From Sediminimonas sp. (lineage in GTDB: Bacteria; Pseudomonadota; Alphaproteobacteria; Rhodobacterales; Rhodobacteraceae): DNA of 64,000 bases. Positions within the stretch are counted from its first letter, which is position 1, and each line of letters starts with the position of its first letter. The stretch lies in the NCBI RefSeq assembly GCF_024637375.1, contig NZ_JAGXFK010000087.1:35366-99365 (forward strand), read 5' to 3'. The notes below the pieces were generated by a model that made no database searches, was not told where the DNA came from, and saw only the letters and a list, made by a program, of their open reading frames with translations. Shown one piece after another: positions 18,288 to 31,851 of this stretch. The translations under genes and the position numbers were made by a program.

Positions 18288-19513
18288 GACCGGTAATCCG
18301 CGTTGATGTCGATATATCCATGGGTCAGGTCACAGGTCCAGACCGTGCATTGCCCCTGCCCGAGCCCGATATCGACACCGATGACCAGTTCAGCGTTCTT
18401 CATGTAGGCGCTGGCGGCAGCCTCGTCATAGCCCGGCGCGACCCAGCCGTTTTCGGCCACGGTGATATCGCCGAACCGGATCGACAGGCGGTCGCGGTCG
18501 GCGGCGGCACCGGATTTGCCCACTGCCATCACCACGCGGCCCCAATTGGCGTCTTCGCCGGCGATCGCGGTCTTGACCAGCGGCGAATTGGCGATCGACA
18601 TCGCATGGGTGCGCGCATCGGCGTCGCTGGCCGCACCGGTCACGCGCACCTCGACGAACTTGGTCGCCCCCTCGCCGTCGCGCACCACCTGCTGCGCCAG
18701 GTCCAGCATCACCGCCTCCAGCGCCGCGGCAAAGGCGGGGTCGTCGTCCACGTCCACCCCCGACGCGCCGGTGGCGCCGACGATCAGGCTGTCGGAGGTC
18801 GAAGTGTCGCTATCGACGGTGATGCAGTTGAAGGTGCGATCGGTCAGCCGCCCCAGCAGCGATTGCAGCGCCGGGCGCGCGATCCGCGCGTCGGTAAAAA
18901 TATAGACCAACATCGTCGCCATGTCCGGCGCGATCATCCCCGAGCCCTTGGCGATGCCGGCGATGCGCACCGTGCCGCCGCCGGCCACCGAAATCTCGCG
19001 CCCGGCGCCTTTTGGGAAGGTGTCGGTGGTCATGATGGCGCGCGCTGCGCCCTCGACGCCCGACGGGCTCAGCCCCGTTGCCAGTTCGTCAAGTACGGCG
19101 ACAATGCGATCATGCGACAGTGGCTCGCCTATCACCCCGGTCGAGGCCGGGAACACCCGTTCCGCCGGCAGGCCCAGCCGTTCGGCGACCGCCGCGTTTA
19201 TCGCCTCTACCGAACGCGCACCATACTTGCCTGTAAAGGCGTTGGCATTGCCGGAGTTGACGATGATCGCGGCGCCGGCATCGCTGTCGGCGCCGATCTT
19301 GGCCTGGCAATCCAGCACCGGCGCCGCGCGGGTGGCCGACCGGGTGAAGACGCCCGCGACGGTACTGCCCGGCGCCAGGTGGGCCAGCATGACATCGGCA
19401 CGGGCCGCATAGCGCACCCCGGCCTCGGCACTGGCAAAGCGCACCCCGGCGACCCGGGGCAACCGCGGGAAACCATCGGGGGCAAGCGGCGAGCGCGCGG
19501 GCGTCATGGCCAT
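18284..19513 (-). CDS. argJ: Bifunctional ornithine acetyltransferase / N-acetylglutamate synthase ArgJ
   Basis: 409 residues; recycles the acetyl group between N-acetylornithine and glutamate in arginine synthesis. The self-cleavage and nucleophile motif is GSGMIAPDMATMLVYIFTD, with the threonine after MA. Other family blocks are IIVNSGNANAFTG and the C-terminal EDANWGRVVMAVG. It begins three bases after the stop of the parvulin gene and overlaps mutT, so the three form one leftward unit. Confidence 0.96.
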   Translation of the reverse strand: MAMTPARSPLAPDGFPRLPRVAGVRFASAEAGVRYAARADVMLAHLAPGSTVAGVFTRSATRAAPVLDCQAKIGADSDAGAAIIVNSGNANAFTGKYGARSVEAINAAVAERLGLPAERVFPASTGVIGEPLSHDRIVAVLDELATGLSPSGVEGAARAIMTTDTFPKGAGREISVAGGGTVRIAGIAKGSGMIAPDMATMLVYIFTDARIARPALQSLLGRLTDRTFNCITVDSDTSTSDSLIVGATGASGVDVDDDPAFAAALEAVMLDLAQQVVRDGEGATKFVEVRVTGAASDADARTHAMSIANSPLVKTAIAGEDANWGRVVMAVGKSGAAADRDRLSIRFGDITVAENGWVAPGYDEAAASAYMKNAELVIGVDIGLGQGQCTVWTCDLTHGYIDINADYRS

Positions 19514-19516
19514 GGC

Positions 19517-20398
19517 TCAGTCCTTGAGAAGCTCGATATTCCCGAGCGCGGCCGGGTCGATACCTTCCTGTCCGGGCAACGCGATCTCGGCACTCTCGCG
19601 CAACGCGGTCACCCGCGCCTCGACGGCCTGTCGCTGCACCTGCGCGGTCAGCTCTTCGCGTACCTCGTCAAGCGCCGGCACGTCCTTGAGCCGCGTATCG
19701 TTCAGGCGGACGACGTGCCAGCCAAATTGCGTTTTTAGCGGGTCCGAGACCTGCCCGGCCTCCAACTCGGTGACCGCCTGCTCGAACTCTGGCACCATCT
19801 CGCCGCCTCCGAACCATCCCAATTCGCCGCCGCCAGGGCCCGAAGGGCCGGTCGAATGCTCGCGCGCCAGCTTGGCGAAGTCCTCGCCCTCGCGGGCGCG
19901 GGCGGCCAGTGCGGCGGCCTCTTCCTCGGTCTTGACAAGGATATGCGAGGCGTTCCACTCGCGTGCCGGTTCGGCGTTGGCGTAAGTTTCCTCGTAGGTG
20001 GCCTTGATCGCATCCTCGGTCAGCGCCCCGCCGACGATGGAATTGACCACTTCCGAGGCCAGAAGCGTGCGCTTCTCGTTTTCCAGCGCCATCTTTACCC
20101 GCGCCGGCATCTTGTCCTCGATGGTCTGGGCCAGCAATGTCTGCTGCACCAACTGGTCGAGAATGCCCTGGAACAGTACATCGTCCGGCATCGACTGGTA
20201 CTGCTCGGGCAGGCTGCTGCGCGCGATGATCATCTGACCCAGGGTGATCTCATCGCCGTTCACGGTGGCCACGACGGTGTCGGCCGCCGCTGCCGCGCCG
20301 GAATTGTCGGCGGTGTCGGTGGTGTCCTGCGCGGCGGCCGGCGAGGCGGCGAAGACCGCCAGCACCAGCGCTGACAGAAATCTGCGGTGTCCAGTCAT
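19517..20398 (-). CDS. Periplasmic parvulin-type peptidyl-prolyl isomerase
   Basis: 293 residues with a Sec signal peptide (FLSALVLAVFAASPAAAQ). A SurA/PrsA-like N-terminal helical part is followed by a parvulin domain at about 160-250: ASHILVKTEEEAAALAARAR, GELGWFGGGEMVPEFE and FGWHVVRLND. It should assist folding of exported proteins, and it lies divergent from secA, which feeds the same compartment. The ATG at 20398 is chosen because it begins the signal peptide. No lipobox is visible. Confidence 0.9.
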   Translation of the reverse strand: MTGHRRFLSALVLAVFAASPAAAQDTTDTADNSGAAAAADTVVATVNGDEITLGQMIIARSSLPEQYQSMPDDVLFQGILDQLVQQTLLAQTIEDKMPARVKMALENEKRTLLASEVVNSIVGGALTEDAIKATYEETYANAEPAREWNASHILVKTEEEAAALAARAREGEDFAKLAREHSTGPSGPGGGELGWFGGGEMVPEFEQAVTELEAGQVSDPLKTQFGWHVVRLNDTRLKDVPALDEVREELTAQVQRQAVEARVTALRESAEIALPGQEGIDPAALGNIELLKD

Positions 20399-20436
20399 TG
20401 ATTCGTCCTTGATTTGCACGCTTTCCGCGCGCGGCG

Positions 20437-20465
20437 TTGACACTCATGCAGCCTCCCCTTACATC
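20437..20465 (+). promoter_or_regulatory. Predicted secA promoter
   Basis: A consensus TTGACA at 20437-20442 and TACATC at 20460-20465 are separated by 17 bases. The transcript would start near 20472, giving a leader of about 100 bases before the secA ATG. Confidence 0.6.
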
Positions 20466-20572
20466 GCGGTAGGGCCAAGGTCAGGCTGCATTTCCCGTCC
20501 CTTGTAGGCATAGTGGAAACCGCGGGCAAGCCTGTGGCCACGCACGAGCGGAAATACGGGAACGGATTGAAC

Positions 20573-23296
<2,724 letters not shown>

Positions 23297-23419
23297 TCTT
23301 CTCTGATCCGTTCGCACGCGCGGCGGCGCACGCCTCATTGACTCCGCGGCGACGCCACAGTGGCGCCCATTTTCGATGCTTCAATTGCCCCTGAACCGCA
23401 AACCGCGAAGGGGTTTGAA

Positions 23420-24391
23420 ATGATCAAGCTGCCACCCTTGATGCTGGTGGGGGGAACCGTGGCCTCGGCACTGGGTATCGGCTACGGCTTCCATCTCGCC
23501 AACACCACGTCCCCGGCCCCGACCCGCGCCATACAAGTGGCCCAGGCGCAGCCGGCGCTGCAATCACGGGGCCCCGAGCTGACGCTCACCGACATCACCT
23601 TCACCGCTGCCGCCCCCGACATGGCGGTGCGCCCGATCGACCCGGTCGCGCGCCCGGTCGCACCGCGGAAAATGCTTGTCGCGGGCCCCGATCGCGGCGT
23701 GACGGGCGGCGACGATACCCCGCGCGCCGATTGCGAGCCGCAATTCATCGCCACGGCCGCGCCCGACGCCATGGTTCGCCTGGCGCTTTCCGACCCCTGC
23801 CTTGCAGGGCGCAACGTGACCTTTCACCACAATGGCATGATGTTTTCCCACCCGGTGGGACCGAACGGCTCGGCCACCGTCACCGCCCCGGCGCTGGCAG
23901 AGCGCGCGATCTACATCGTCTCTTTCGGCGATGGCAACGGCGCCGTCGCACAGGCCCATGTTCCGGACCTGCCCACGCATCAACGCGTCGTCCTGCAATG
24001 GCAGGGCGACGACGGCCTGCAATTGCACGCCTTCGAAGATGGTGCCGCCTACGGCGAGCCCGGGCACCTTTGGGCCGGCAGCGGCGACCAGGCGGCGCCT
24101 CGCAACGACGACGGCATGTTTCACCATTTCGGCGACGGAACCGGGCCCGATGGCCTGCGCGCCGATGTCTACACCTTTCCCGGCGGCAACGCCGATGTCG
24201 TGGTCAATATCGAGGCCGAGGTCACCGGCGCCAATTGCGGCCACGAGGTGAGCGCGCAGGTGTTGCAGTTGGCATCCGGCGACGCGCTGAAGTCGCATGA
24301 CCTGTCGATGGCAATGCCCGACTGCGACGCCAAGGGCGATTTTCTTGTGTTGAAAAACCTCGACCGAGACCTGAATATCGCCCGCAACTGA
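23420..24391 (+). CDS. Conserved envelope protein of unknown function downstream of secA
   Basis: 323 residues of no family I can name. The first 30 residues form one hydrophobic segment (LMLVGGTVASALGIGYGFHLA) with a positively charged start, consistent with a signal anchor or uncleaved signal. A Pro/Ala-rich linker to about residue 90 leads to a region likely to be beta-rich (DAMVRLALSDPCLAGRNVTF, HPVGPNGSATVTAPALAERA). Three or four cysteines in the mature part (PRADCEPQF, DPCLAG, ANCGHE, MPDCDAKG) could form disulfides in the periplasm. The ATG at 23420 follows GAAGGGG. It is followed by the OmpA fusion gene 25 bases later. I recall such proteins being loosely annotated translocase because of position only. 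Confidence 0.7.
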   Translation: MIKLPPLMLVGGTVASALGIGYGFHLANTTSPAPTRAIQVAQAQPALQSRGPELTLTDITFTAAAPDMAVRPIDPVARPVAPRKMLVAGPDRGVTGGDDTPRADCEPQFIATAAPDAMVRLALSDPCLAGRNVTFHHNGMMFSHPVGPNGSATVTAPALAERAIYIVSFGDGNGAVAQAHVPDLPTHQRVVLQWQGDDGLQLHAFEDGAAYGEPGHLWAGSGDQAAPRNDDGMFHHFGDGTGPDGLRADVYTFPGGNADVVVNIEAEVTGANCGHEVSAQVLQLASGDALKSHDLSMAMPDCDAKGDFLVLKNLDRDLNIARN

Positions 24392-24416
24392 GGCGTGGGT
24401 AGTCGAGGCAGCTCAA

Positions 24417-25982
24417 ATGACCATTGCGCGTGCGGCCATCGCCGCCGCACTGACCGTTTTCGCGATCTGCGCCAGCCCTGTGGCGGCGCAGGATGTACGG
24501 CTGTCGTCGCGCGATGGCGGCATCGAGATTTCCGGCACCCTGCTGGGCTTTGACGGGCGCTTCTATCGGGTCGAGACGGTTTACGGCGAACTGACGGTGG
24601 ATGGCAGCGGTGTGTTGTGCGAAGGGCCCGGTTGCCCCAACCTCGAGAATTTCGTCGCCGAGATAAGAATTTCAGGGGCGCCCACGATGGCGCGCGTCCT
24701 GTTGCCGGCGTTGGTCAGGGGGTTTGCACGGCGCGCCGGCTACACGCTGCAGAAAGAGGCGTCGCCCAACGGCGCGCAGCACTATCTGCTGTCGCACCCA
24801 CGGACGGGCCGCAAGGCAGGCCGGTTCCGCATCAGGTCTTCCAGCAGCGACGAGGGCTTTGCCGATCTGCTGGCCAACGAGGCCGACATCGTCATGTCGC
24901 GCCGCGAGGTACGCGCGGAAGAGGCCGCCCGCGGCCGCGCCACCGGGCTGGGCGATCTCGCGGCGCCGGGACAGAGCCGGGTGATCGCGCTTGACGCGCT
25001 GGTGCCGATCGTCGCCCGGGACAGCCCGCTTGACACGATCACGCTCGCCGATTTGGCGCGGGTGTTTTCGGGAGGTATCGACAACTGGGCCGCCTTGGGC
25101 GGACCGGACGCGCCCATTACCCCGCATCTTGGCCAGAGCGACGCGGGCGCCGGTCAGGCGGTGGTCGATCTCATGCTGACGCCGGTACGAAACACGCCGG
25201 CAGCGAACACGGTTTTTCACGACAGCGACGCGGCGCTGGTCGCGGCCGTCGCGGCCGATCCGTTCGGTATCGGGCTGGCCAGCAGCGCAGCCAGCGACGG
25301 CACGCGGCGGCTGGCGCTGAGCGGCAGTTGCGGCTTTCCCCTCGGCGCCAGCCGCCGCTCCGTCAAGACCGAGGATTACCCACTCACCATGCCGCTGCTG
25401 CTCTACCGCCCGATGCGCCGGCTGCCGCAACTGGGACGCGAGTTCATGGCCTATATCGGCGGCCCGGCGGCGCAGCAGGTGATCCAGCGCGCAGGCTTCA
25501 CCGATCTGGGCGCCGAGGAGATCGGTATCGACGCGCAAGGCATCCGCCTGGTCAACGCGATCTCGCGCGCGGGCGGAGGGAAGGCCCGATTGGACGCCTT
25601 GCAGGACATGGTCGCCACCCTGGCGCCACTGAAGCGACTGACGACCACATTTCGCTATGACACCGGGTCGACGCGCATGGATGCGCAATCGCGCACCAAT
25701 GTGCGGCAACTGGCGCGGGCGCTCGAAGACGGGGAATATGACGGGCGACGCCTTCTGCTTGTGGGGTTCAGCGATGGCCAGGGCTCCGCCGGGTTGAACC
25801 GTACCATCGCGCTGCGCCGCGCCGAAAACGCGCGCAAGGCCATTCTGGACGCGGCCCCGACCGCCGATACCGCGCGCTTTGCCATCGACGTGACCAGTTT
25901 CGGCGAGGCCATGCCCATGGCCTGCGATGACAGCGCCTGGGGGCGGCGCATCAACCGGCGGGTCGAGGTATGGGTGCGCTGA
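24417..25982 (+). CDS. Periplasmic PstS-like binding domain fused to OmpA-like peptidoglycan-binding domain
   Basis: 521 residues. A Sec signal peptide (cleavage after SPVAAQ) is followed at about 70-350 by a periplasmic binding-protein fold of the PstS type: IRISGAPTMARVLLPALVRG, NEADIVMSRREV, LDALVPIVARD and SPLDTITLADLARVFSGGIDNWAAL. The last 120 residues are an OmpA C-terminal domain (FRYDTGSTRMDAQSRTNV, LVGFSDGQGSAGLN, ALRRAENARKAIL, NRRVEVWVR). The architecture suggests a solute sensor or capture protein tethered to the cell wall. It lies in tandem with the unknown protein gene. Confidence 0.85.
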   Translation: MTIARAAIAAALTVFAICASPVAAQDVRLSSRDGGIEISGTLLGFDGRFYRVETVYGELTVDGSGVLCEGPGCPNLENFVAEIRISGAPTMARVLLPALVRGFARRAGYTLQKEASPNGAQHYLLSHPRTGRKAGRFRIRSSSSDEGFADLLANEADIVMSRREVRAEEAARGRATGLGDLAAPGQSRVIALDALVPIVARDSPLDTITLADLARVFSGGIDNWAALGGPDAPITPHLGQSDAGAGQAVVDLMLTPVRNTPAANTVFHDSDAALVAAVAADPFGIGLASSAASDGTRRLALSGSCGFPLGASRRSVKTEDYPLTMPLLLYRPMRRLPQLGREFMAYIGGPAAQQVIQRAGFTDLGAEEIGIDAQGIRLVNAISRAGGGKARLDALQDMVATLAPLKRLTTTFRYDTGSTRMDAQSRTNVRQLARALEDGEYDGRRLLLVGFSDGQGSAGLNRTIALRRAENARKAILDAAPTADTARFAIDVTSFGEAMPMACDDSAWGRRINRRVEVWVR

Positions 25983-25992
25983 GTCGGCCCCG

Positions 25993-26757
25993 TCAGAGGT
26001 AGCCCTCGGCGCGAAAGCTCAGCTCGCGCGACTTGCCGATGATCAGGTGATCGTGCACCGCGATGTTCAGTGCCTCGGCCGCTGCCACGATCTGCGCGGT
26101 CATCGAGATGTCGGCCTGCGACGGGCCGGGGTCGCCCGACGGGTGGTTATGTACCAGGATCAGCGCGCTGGCGTTCAGCTCCAGCGCGCGCTTGACCACC
26201 TCGCGGGGGTAGACCGGCACATGATCGACGGTACCGCGGGCCTGTTCCTCGTCCGCGATCAGCACGTTCTTGCGATCCAGGTAAAGGATGCGGAACTGTT
26301 CGGTATCACGGTGCGCCATGGTGGTATGGCAGTAGTCGAGTACCGCATCCCAGCCCGAAATCACGGGGCGGTCAATGACGCGCGCGCGGGCCATGCGGTG
26401 TGCCGCGGCCTCGACGATCTTGAGTTCCTCCACCACGCGCACACCGACGCCGCGCACCTCGCGCAGGCGGGCGACGGGGGCCGACAGGACGCGGTTGAAA
26501 TCCCCGAACCGGTCGATAAGGGCGCGCGCCAGCGGTTTGACGTCCTGCCGCGGGATGGCGCGGAACAGCACCAGTTCCAGCATTTCGTAGTCCGGCATCG
26601 GCTGCGCGCCGCCCTGCATGAAGCGGGCACGCAGCCGCTGGCGGTGGTCGGCCATGTAGGAAGGCACGCGCCCGCCCGGCAGCGGCTGTACGGCCTGCAC
26701 TTCGTCGCTGTCGAACAGGGGCAAAGGCCCCTCGCAAAAGGCGTTTCGGCGGGTCAT
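25993..26757 (-). CDS. radC: RadC/YsxA family JAMM-domain protein
   Basis: 254 residues. The helix-hairpin-helix region (LLRAIPRQ-type, then LREVRGVGVRVVEELKIVEA) precedes an MPN+ domain with the full JAMM metal site HNHPSGDPGPSQAD near 200-213. RadC was named for DNA repair, but no solid repair role is established; the metal site predicts a hydrolase. The ATG at 26757 (TRRNAFCEGPLPLF) is selected because upstream in-frame sequence is intergenic in character. It is downstream of dnaJ on the same strand, beyond a terminator hairpin. Confidence 0.9.
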   Translation of the reverse strand: MTRRNAFCEGPLPLFDSDEVQAVQPLPGGRVPSYMADHRQRLRARFMQGGAQPMPDYEMLELVLFRAIPRQDVKPLARALIDRFGDFNRVLSAPVARLREVRGVGVRVVEELKIVEAAAHRMARARVIDRPVISGWDAVLDYCHTTMAHRDTEQFRILYLDRKNVLIADEEQARGTVDHVPVYPREVVKRALELNASALILVHNHPSGDPGPSQADISMTAQIVAAAEALNIAVHDHLIIGKSRELSFRAEGYL

Positions 26758-26836
26758 GTCCGCAGCCTGCGCACGCAGCGTGAATATCCGGTTAACGCGG
26801 CCACGGTGGTGCATGGCTGCGTGATCCGGGATGTGC

Positions 26837-26866
26837 AAAGGGCGCCGCAACAACGCGGCGCCCTTT
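26837..26866 (-). terminator. Terminator hairpin after dnaKJ
   Basis: Perfect 12-bp inverted repeat (26837-26848 with 26855-26866) around a six-base loop, lying 30 bases past the dnaJ stop. The T tail in the leftward direction is only three bases, so termination strength is uncertain; it may act bidirectionally. Confidence 0.7.
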
Positions 26867-26896
26867 CGCGGCCGATCCGTTCACACGGGCAGTGGT

Positions 26897-28051
26897 TCAG
26901 CTTTTCATCGCATCCCAAAAGCTCTTGACCGACGAGAAGAAGGTCTTGGAATTGGGGTTATTGTCCTCGGACATCTCATCGAACTCACGCAGCAACTCCT
27001 TCTGCCGCGCGGTCAGGTTCACCGGGGTCTCCGCCGCCAGTTCGATGAACATGTCGCCATGGCCACCGCCGCGCAGCGCCGGCATGCCCTTGCCGCGCAG
27101 GCGCATCTGGCGGCCCGACTGGCTGCCTGCGGGGATTTTCACCCGCGCCCGGCCGCCGTCAATGGTGGGCACCTCGATATCGCCGCCCAGCGCGGCGGTG
27201 GCCATCGACACCGGCACGCGGCAATGCAGGTTGTTGCCGTCGCGCTCGAACAACTCGTGCGGCGCCACGTCGATGAAGATGTACAAATCGCCCGTCGGGC
27301 CGCCGCGCATCCCGGCCTCGCCCTCGCCGGCAAGGCGGATGCGGGTGCCGGTTTCGACACCGGCCGGCACGTTGATCGACAGCGCGCGCTCTTTCTCGAC
27401 GCGCCCCTGCCCGGCACAAACCTTGCATGGATTCTGGATGATCTGGCCCAGCCCCCCGCAGGTGGGGCAGGTGCGTTCAACGGTGAAAAAGCCCTGCTGC
27501 GCCCGCACCTTTCCCATACCCGAACAGGTGGGGCAGGTGGTGGGTTGCGAGCCGCTTTCGGCGCCACTGCCGTCACAGGCGTCACAAGGCACGGACGTGG
27601 GCACGCGGATGGTTTTCGACAGCCCCGAATAGGCCTCTTCCAGGGTCACCGACAGGTTGTAGCGCAGGTCGGAGCCGCGCGCCGCCCGGCCGCGGCCACC
27701 GCCGCCGCGTCCACCGCCCATGAAGTCGCCGAACAGGTCGTCGAACACGTCCGAGAAGGCCGATGCAAAATCGCCCTGCCCCGCACCCGGCCCACCGGGC
27801 CGCGGTCCGCCACCGCCCATGCCGCCTTCAAAGGCGGCATGGCCGAACCGGTCGTAGGCCGCCTTCTTTTCGGCGTCCTTGAGAACCTCGTACGCCTCGT
27901 TCGCTTCCTTGAACTGCTTTTCGGCTTCGGGGTTGTCGGCGTTGCGATCCGGGTGCAGTTCCTTGGCCTTCTTGCGGTAGGCCTTCTTTATCTCGTCCGC
28001 CGAGGCGCCCCGAGGGACGCCCAGCACATCGTAGAAGTCGCGTTTTGCCAT
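26897..28051 (-). CDS. dnaJ: Chaperone DnaJ
   Basis: 384 residues; co-chaperone that stimulates DnaK ATP hydrolysis. J domain with HPD in [10 protein letters not shown] near 33, a Gly/Phe-rich linker containing [12 protein letters not shown] and [11 protein letters not shown], then four zinc repeats [24 protein letters not shown] and CKVCAGQG at about 150-215, and the C-terminal substrate-binding domain. It follows dnaK with 75 bases between. Confidence 0.97.
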   Translation of the reverse strand: MAKRDFYDVLGVPRGASADEIKKAYRKKAKELHPDRNADNPEAEKQFKEANEAYEVLKDAEKKAAYDRFGHAAFEGGMGGGGPRPGGPGAGQGDFASAFSDVFDDLFGDFMGGGRGGGGRGRAARGSDLRYNLSVTLEEAYSGLSKTIRVPTSVPCDACDGSGAESGSQPTTCPTCSGMGKVRAQQGFFTVERTCPTCGGLGQIIQNPCKVCAGQGRVEKERALSINVPAGVETGTRIRLAGEGEAGMRGGPTGDLYIFIDVAPHELFERDGNNLHCRVPVSMATAALGGDIEVPTIDGGRARVKIPAGSQSGRQMRLRGKGMPALRGGGHGDMFIELAAETPVNLTARQKELLREFDEMSEDNNPNSKTFFSSVKSFWDAMKS

Positions 28052-28077
28052 TGGGTTTCCCCTTGTCAGGAACGTGA

Positions 28078-28107
28078 CGGGCCGGCCCAGCCACCCGGAC
28101 CGGCCCG
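28078..28107 (-). other. GC-rich hairpin between dnaK and dnaJ
   Basis: GGGCCGG (28079-28085) pairs with CCGGCCC (28100-28106), extended by one more pair outside, around a 14-base loop. No T run follows, so it is not a normal terminator. Such intercistronic hairpins can set the ratio of two proteins by stabilising the upstream message or slowing polymerase. Confidence 0.4.
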
Positions 28108-28126
28108 CTCAGGTTCTGGCGCGCGG

Positions 28127-30055
<1,929 letters not shown>

Positions 30056-30169
30056 CTTTTTTCGATCCCTTCTTGAGTCAAGGCGATTACACGAGGCACG
30101 GACCCGTTATGGCATCCTGCCCCGATCCGGGGTGCGGCGTCCGGGGGTCGTCCGCCGCGTTTCGAGGGG

Positions 30170-30199
30170 TATATAAGGAGGGGGCCGGCACGCTGCAAG
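30170..30199 (-). promoter_or_regulatory. Possible RpoH (heat-shock) promoter for dnaKJ
   Basis: Read leftwards, CTTGCAG (30199-30193) and CCTTATATA (30178-30170) are 14 bases apart, resembling the sigma-32 pattern CTTGAAA and CCCCATNT. The start would be about 107 bases before dnaK. The same TATATAAGG also resembles a -10 for rightward alkB transcription, but no -35 fits on that strand. Confidence 0.4.
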
Positions 30200-30271
30200 C
30201 GCCGCGCGCCGGACAACTGAAACGAATCCCGCCCAAGCCGGCAGGACGGAAATGACACGAAAGGGGTTTCG

Positions 30272-30880
30272 ATGACGCGGCCGACGATTTCGATACGTGG
30301 CGTGGACGTTTTCGAGGCGTATCTGAGTCCGCCGGAACAGCAGGCCCTGGTGGAGGATCTGCGCGCGGTGATCCGTCAGGCACCGCTGTTTTCACCGGTC
30401 ACGCCCGGGGGCCGGCGGATGAGCGTGCGCATGACATCGGCGGGGCGCTATGGGTGGGTGTCGGATCGCAGCGGCTATCGCTATGCATCACACCACCCCG
30501 ACGGCGACGCATGGCCACCGATACCCGAACGCGTCCTGGCCGTCTGGCGCGATCTGGTGAGCCCCGAACGTGCCCCGGATTGCTGCCTGGTCAACTGGTA
30601 TGACGAGGGCGCGCGCATGGGCCTGCACCAGGATCGCGACGAAGCCGATTTCGGCTGGCCCGTTCTGTCGCTGTCACTGGGCGACGAGGGGCTGTTCCGC
30701 ATAGGCAACACCACCCGCGGCGGCAAGACCGAGTCGATCTGGCTTCGCTCGGGTGATGTGCTGCGCATGGGCGGCGAGGTGCGGCTGGTGTATCACGGCA
30801 TCGACCGGGTCAAGCCGGGCAGCAGCACCCTGCTGCCCCGCGGCGGGCGCATCAACCTGACGCTACGCGTGGTGGATTGA
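30272..30880 (+). CDS. alkB: AlkB-type 2-oxoglutarate/Fe(II) dioxygenase (DNA/RNA demethylase)
   Basis: 202 residues; oxidative removal of alkyl groups from nucleobases. The iron ligands are in LHQDRDE (H-x-D, about 129-131) and the distal histidine in VYHGIDR. The 2-oxoglutarate-binding arginines are in RINLTLR at the end. NWYDEGARMG before the HxD motif matches E. coli AlkB rather than the ABH branches. AAAGGGG precedes the ATG. It is divergent from dnaK and convergent with the ABC permease gene. Confidence 0.92.
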   Translation: MTRPTISIRGVDVFEAYLSPPEQQALVEDLRAVIRQAPLFSPVTPGGRRMSVRMTSAGRYGWVSDRSGYRYASHHPDGDAWPPIPERVLAVWRDLVSPERAPDCCLVNWYDEGARMGLHQDRDEADFGWPVLSLSLGDEGLFRIGNTTRGGKTESIWLRSGDVLRMGGEVRLVYHGIDRVKPGSSTLLPRGGRINLTLRVVD

Positions 30881-30893
30881 CCCGGCTGGCGGG

Positions 30894-31715
30894 TCACTGG
30901 CGGGCGGACCAGCTCAACGAAGCATGGCGGCGGGTGTAGAACTCTCCCATCAAACCGATCATCAGGAACGCGATGCCGAAATAGACAGGGTATTCCACCG
31001 AACTGTTGCGCGGCAGGTAATTGATGAAGGTGAACCCGCGGCACTGGTCGATGGCATGAAACAGCGGATTCCAGTCGAACATCGCCAGCATCGACGGCGG
31101 CAAGGTATTGGCGACGAACATCTTGCCGCTGGCGATCATGTTGGCGCGCTGGTAGATCGTGGTGACCACGCCGACGAAGACGGGAAACCATGGCTTCAGC
31201 GCCAACAGGACCAGCCCGATCGATAGCCCGGCGAACCATGACAGAAGCACCATTCCGAAGGCCGGTATCGGCTGATCGATCACGAAGGGGTGGAAGCCGA
31301 CATGGTAGATGAACAGGATTGCCACCAGCGACAGAACCTGGATGTACAGCGCCCCGAGTGAGGCCGAGGCGATCGCCACGATGGTGTTCATGGGGGCGTG
31401 TTTCATCATCGGTGATGCCGGCCCTTCCGAGCCCACGACCGCGCCCAACGTCTTGTTGTGCACCATGAACAGGAAAATGCCCGACATGATGTAGAGCAGG
31501 AAATCGCCCCTCAGCGCCGCGCCACGCAGGCCCAGCACCGTGAACATCACGTAAAACACCGCGACCAGGATGAACATCTGCAGCATGTTCAGCAGGATCG
31601 ACATCAGCGCGTTACCGTGCGTCTTGCGGATATCGCGCACGATGCCGTGATAGACGAGTTCCCCGAATATCAGGGCCGAGACCACGCCCGACCGGCGCGT
31701 CGATTGTTGAAACAT
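30894..31715 (-). CDS. ABC-2 type polysaccharide export permease (KpsM/RkpT-like)
   Basis: 273 residues with about six membrane segments, among them LLNMLQMFILVAVFYVMFTVL, FLLYIMSGIFLFMVHN, VLSLVAILFIYHVGF and PVYFGIAFLMIGLMGEFYTR. The pattern matches permeases that export capsule or O-antigen polysaccharides. The partner ATPase (KpsT/Wzt-like) is not in this window. It is divergent from cysQ, which starts the polysaccharide-related genes. Substrate cannot be read from the sequence; the neighbours suggest a sulfated surface glycan. Confidence 0.82.
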   Translation of the reverse strand: MFQQSTRRSGVVSALIFGELVYHGIVRDIRKTHGNALMSILLNMLQMFILVAVFYVMFTVLGLRGAALRGDFLLYIMSGIFLFMVHNKTLGAVVGSEGPASPMMKHAPMNTIVAIASASLGALYIQVLSLVAILFIYHVGFHPFVIDQPIPAFGMVLLSWFAGLSIGLVLLALKPWFPVFVGVVTTIYQRANMIASGKMFVANTLPPSMLAMFDWNPLFHAIDQCRGFTFINYLPRNSSVEYPVYFGIAFLMIGLMGEFYTRRHASLSWSARQ

Positions 31716-31851
31716 CGCCTCAATTCTCCGCTGTCCAAGGGACGGGTATCAGGGAATTCTTGCCGTTCCGATGATGCCGTACCATAAGGGAGCCACGCGA
31801 ATTTGGCAACAAAACCGCCCCTGCGCGGCCACGACTGACCCGGAGAAAACA

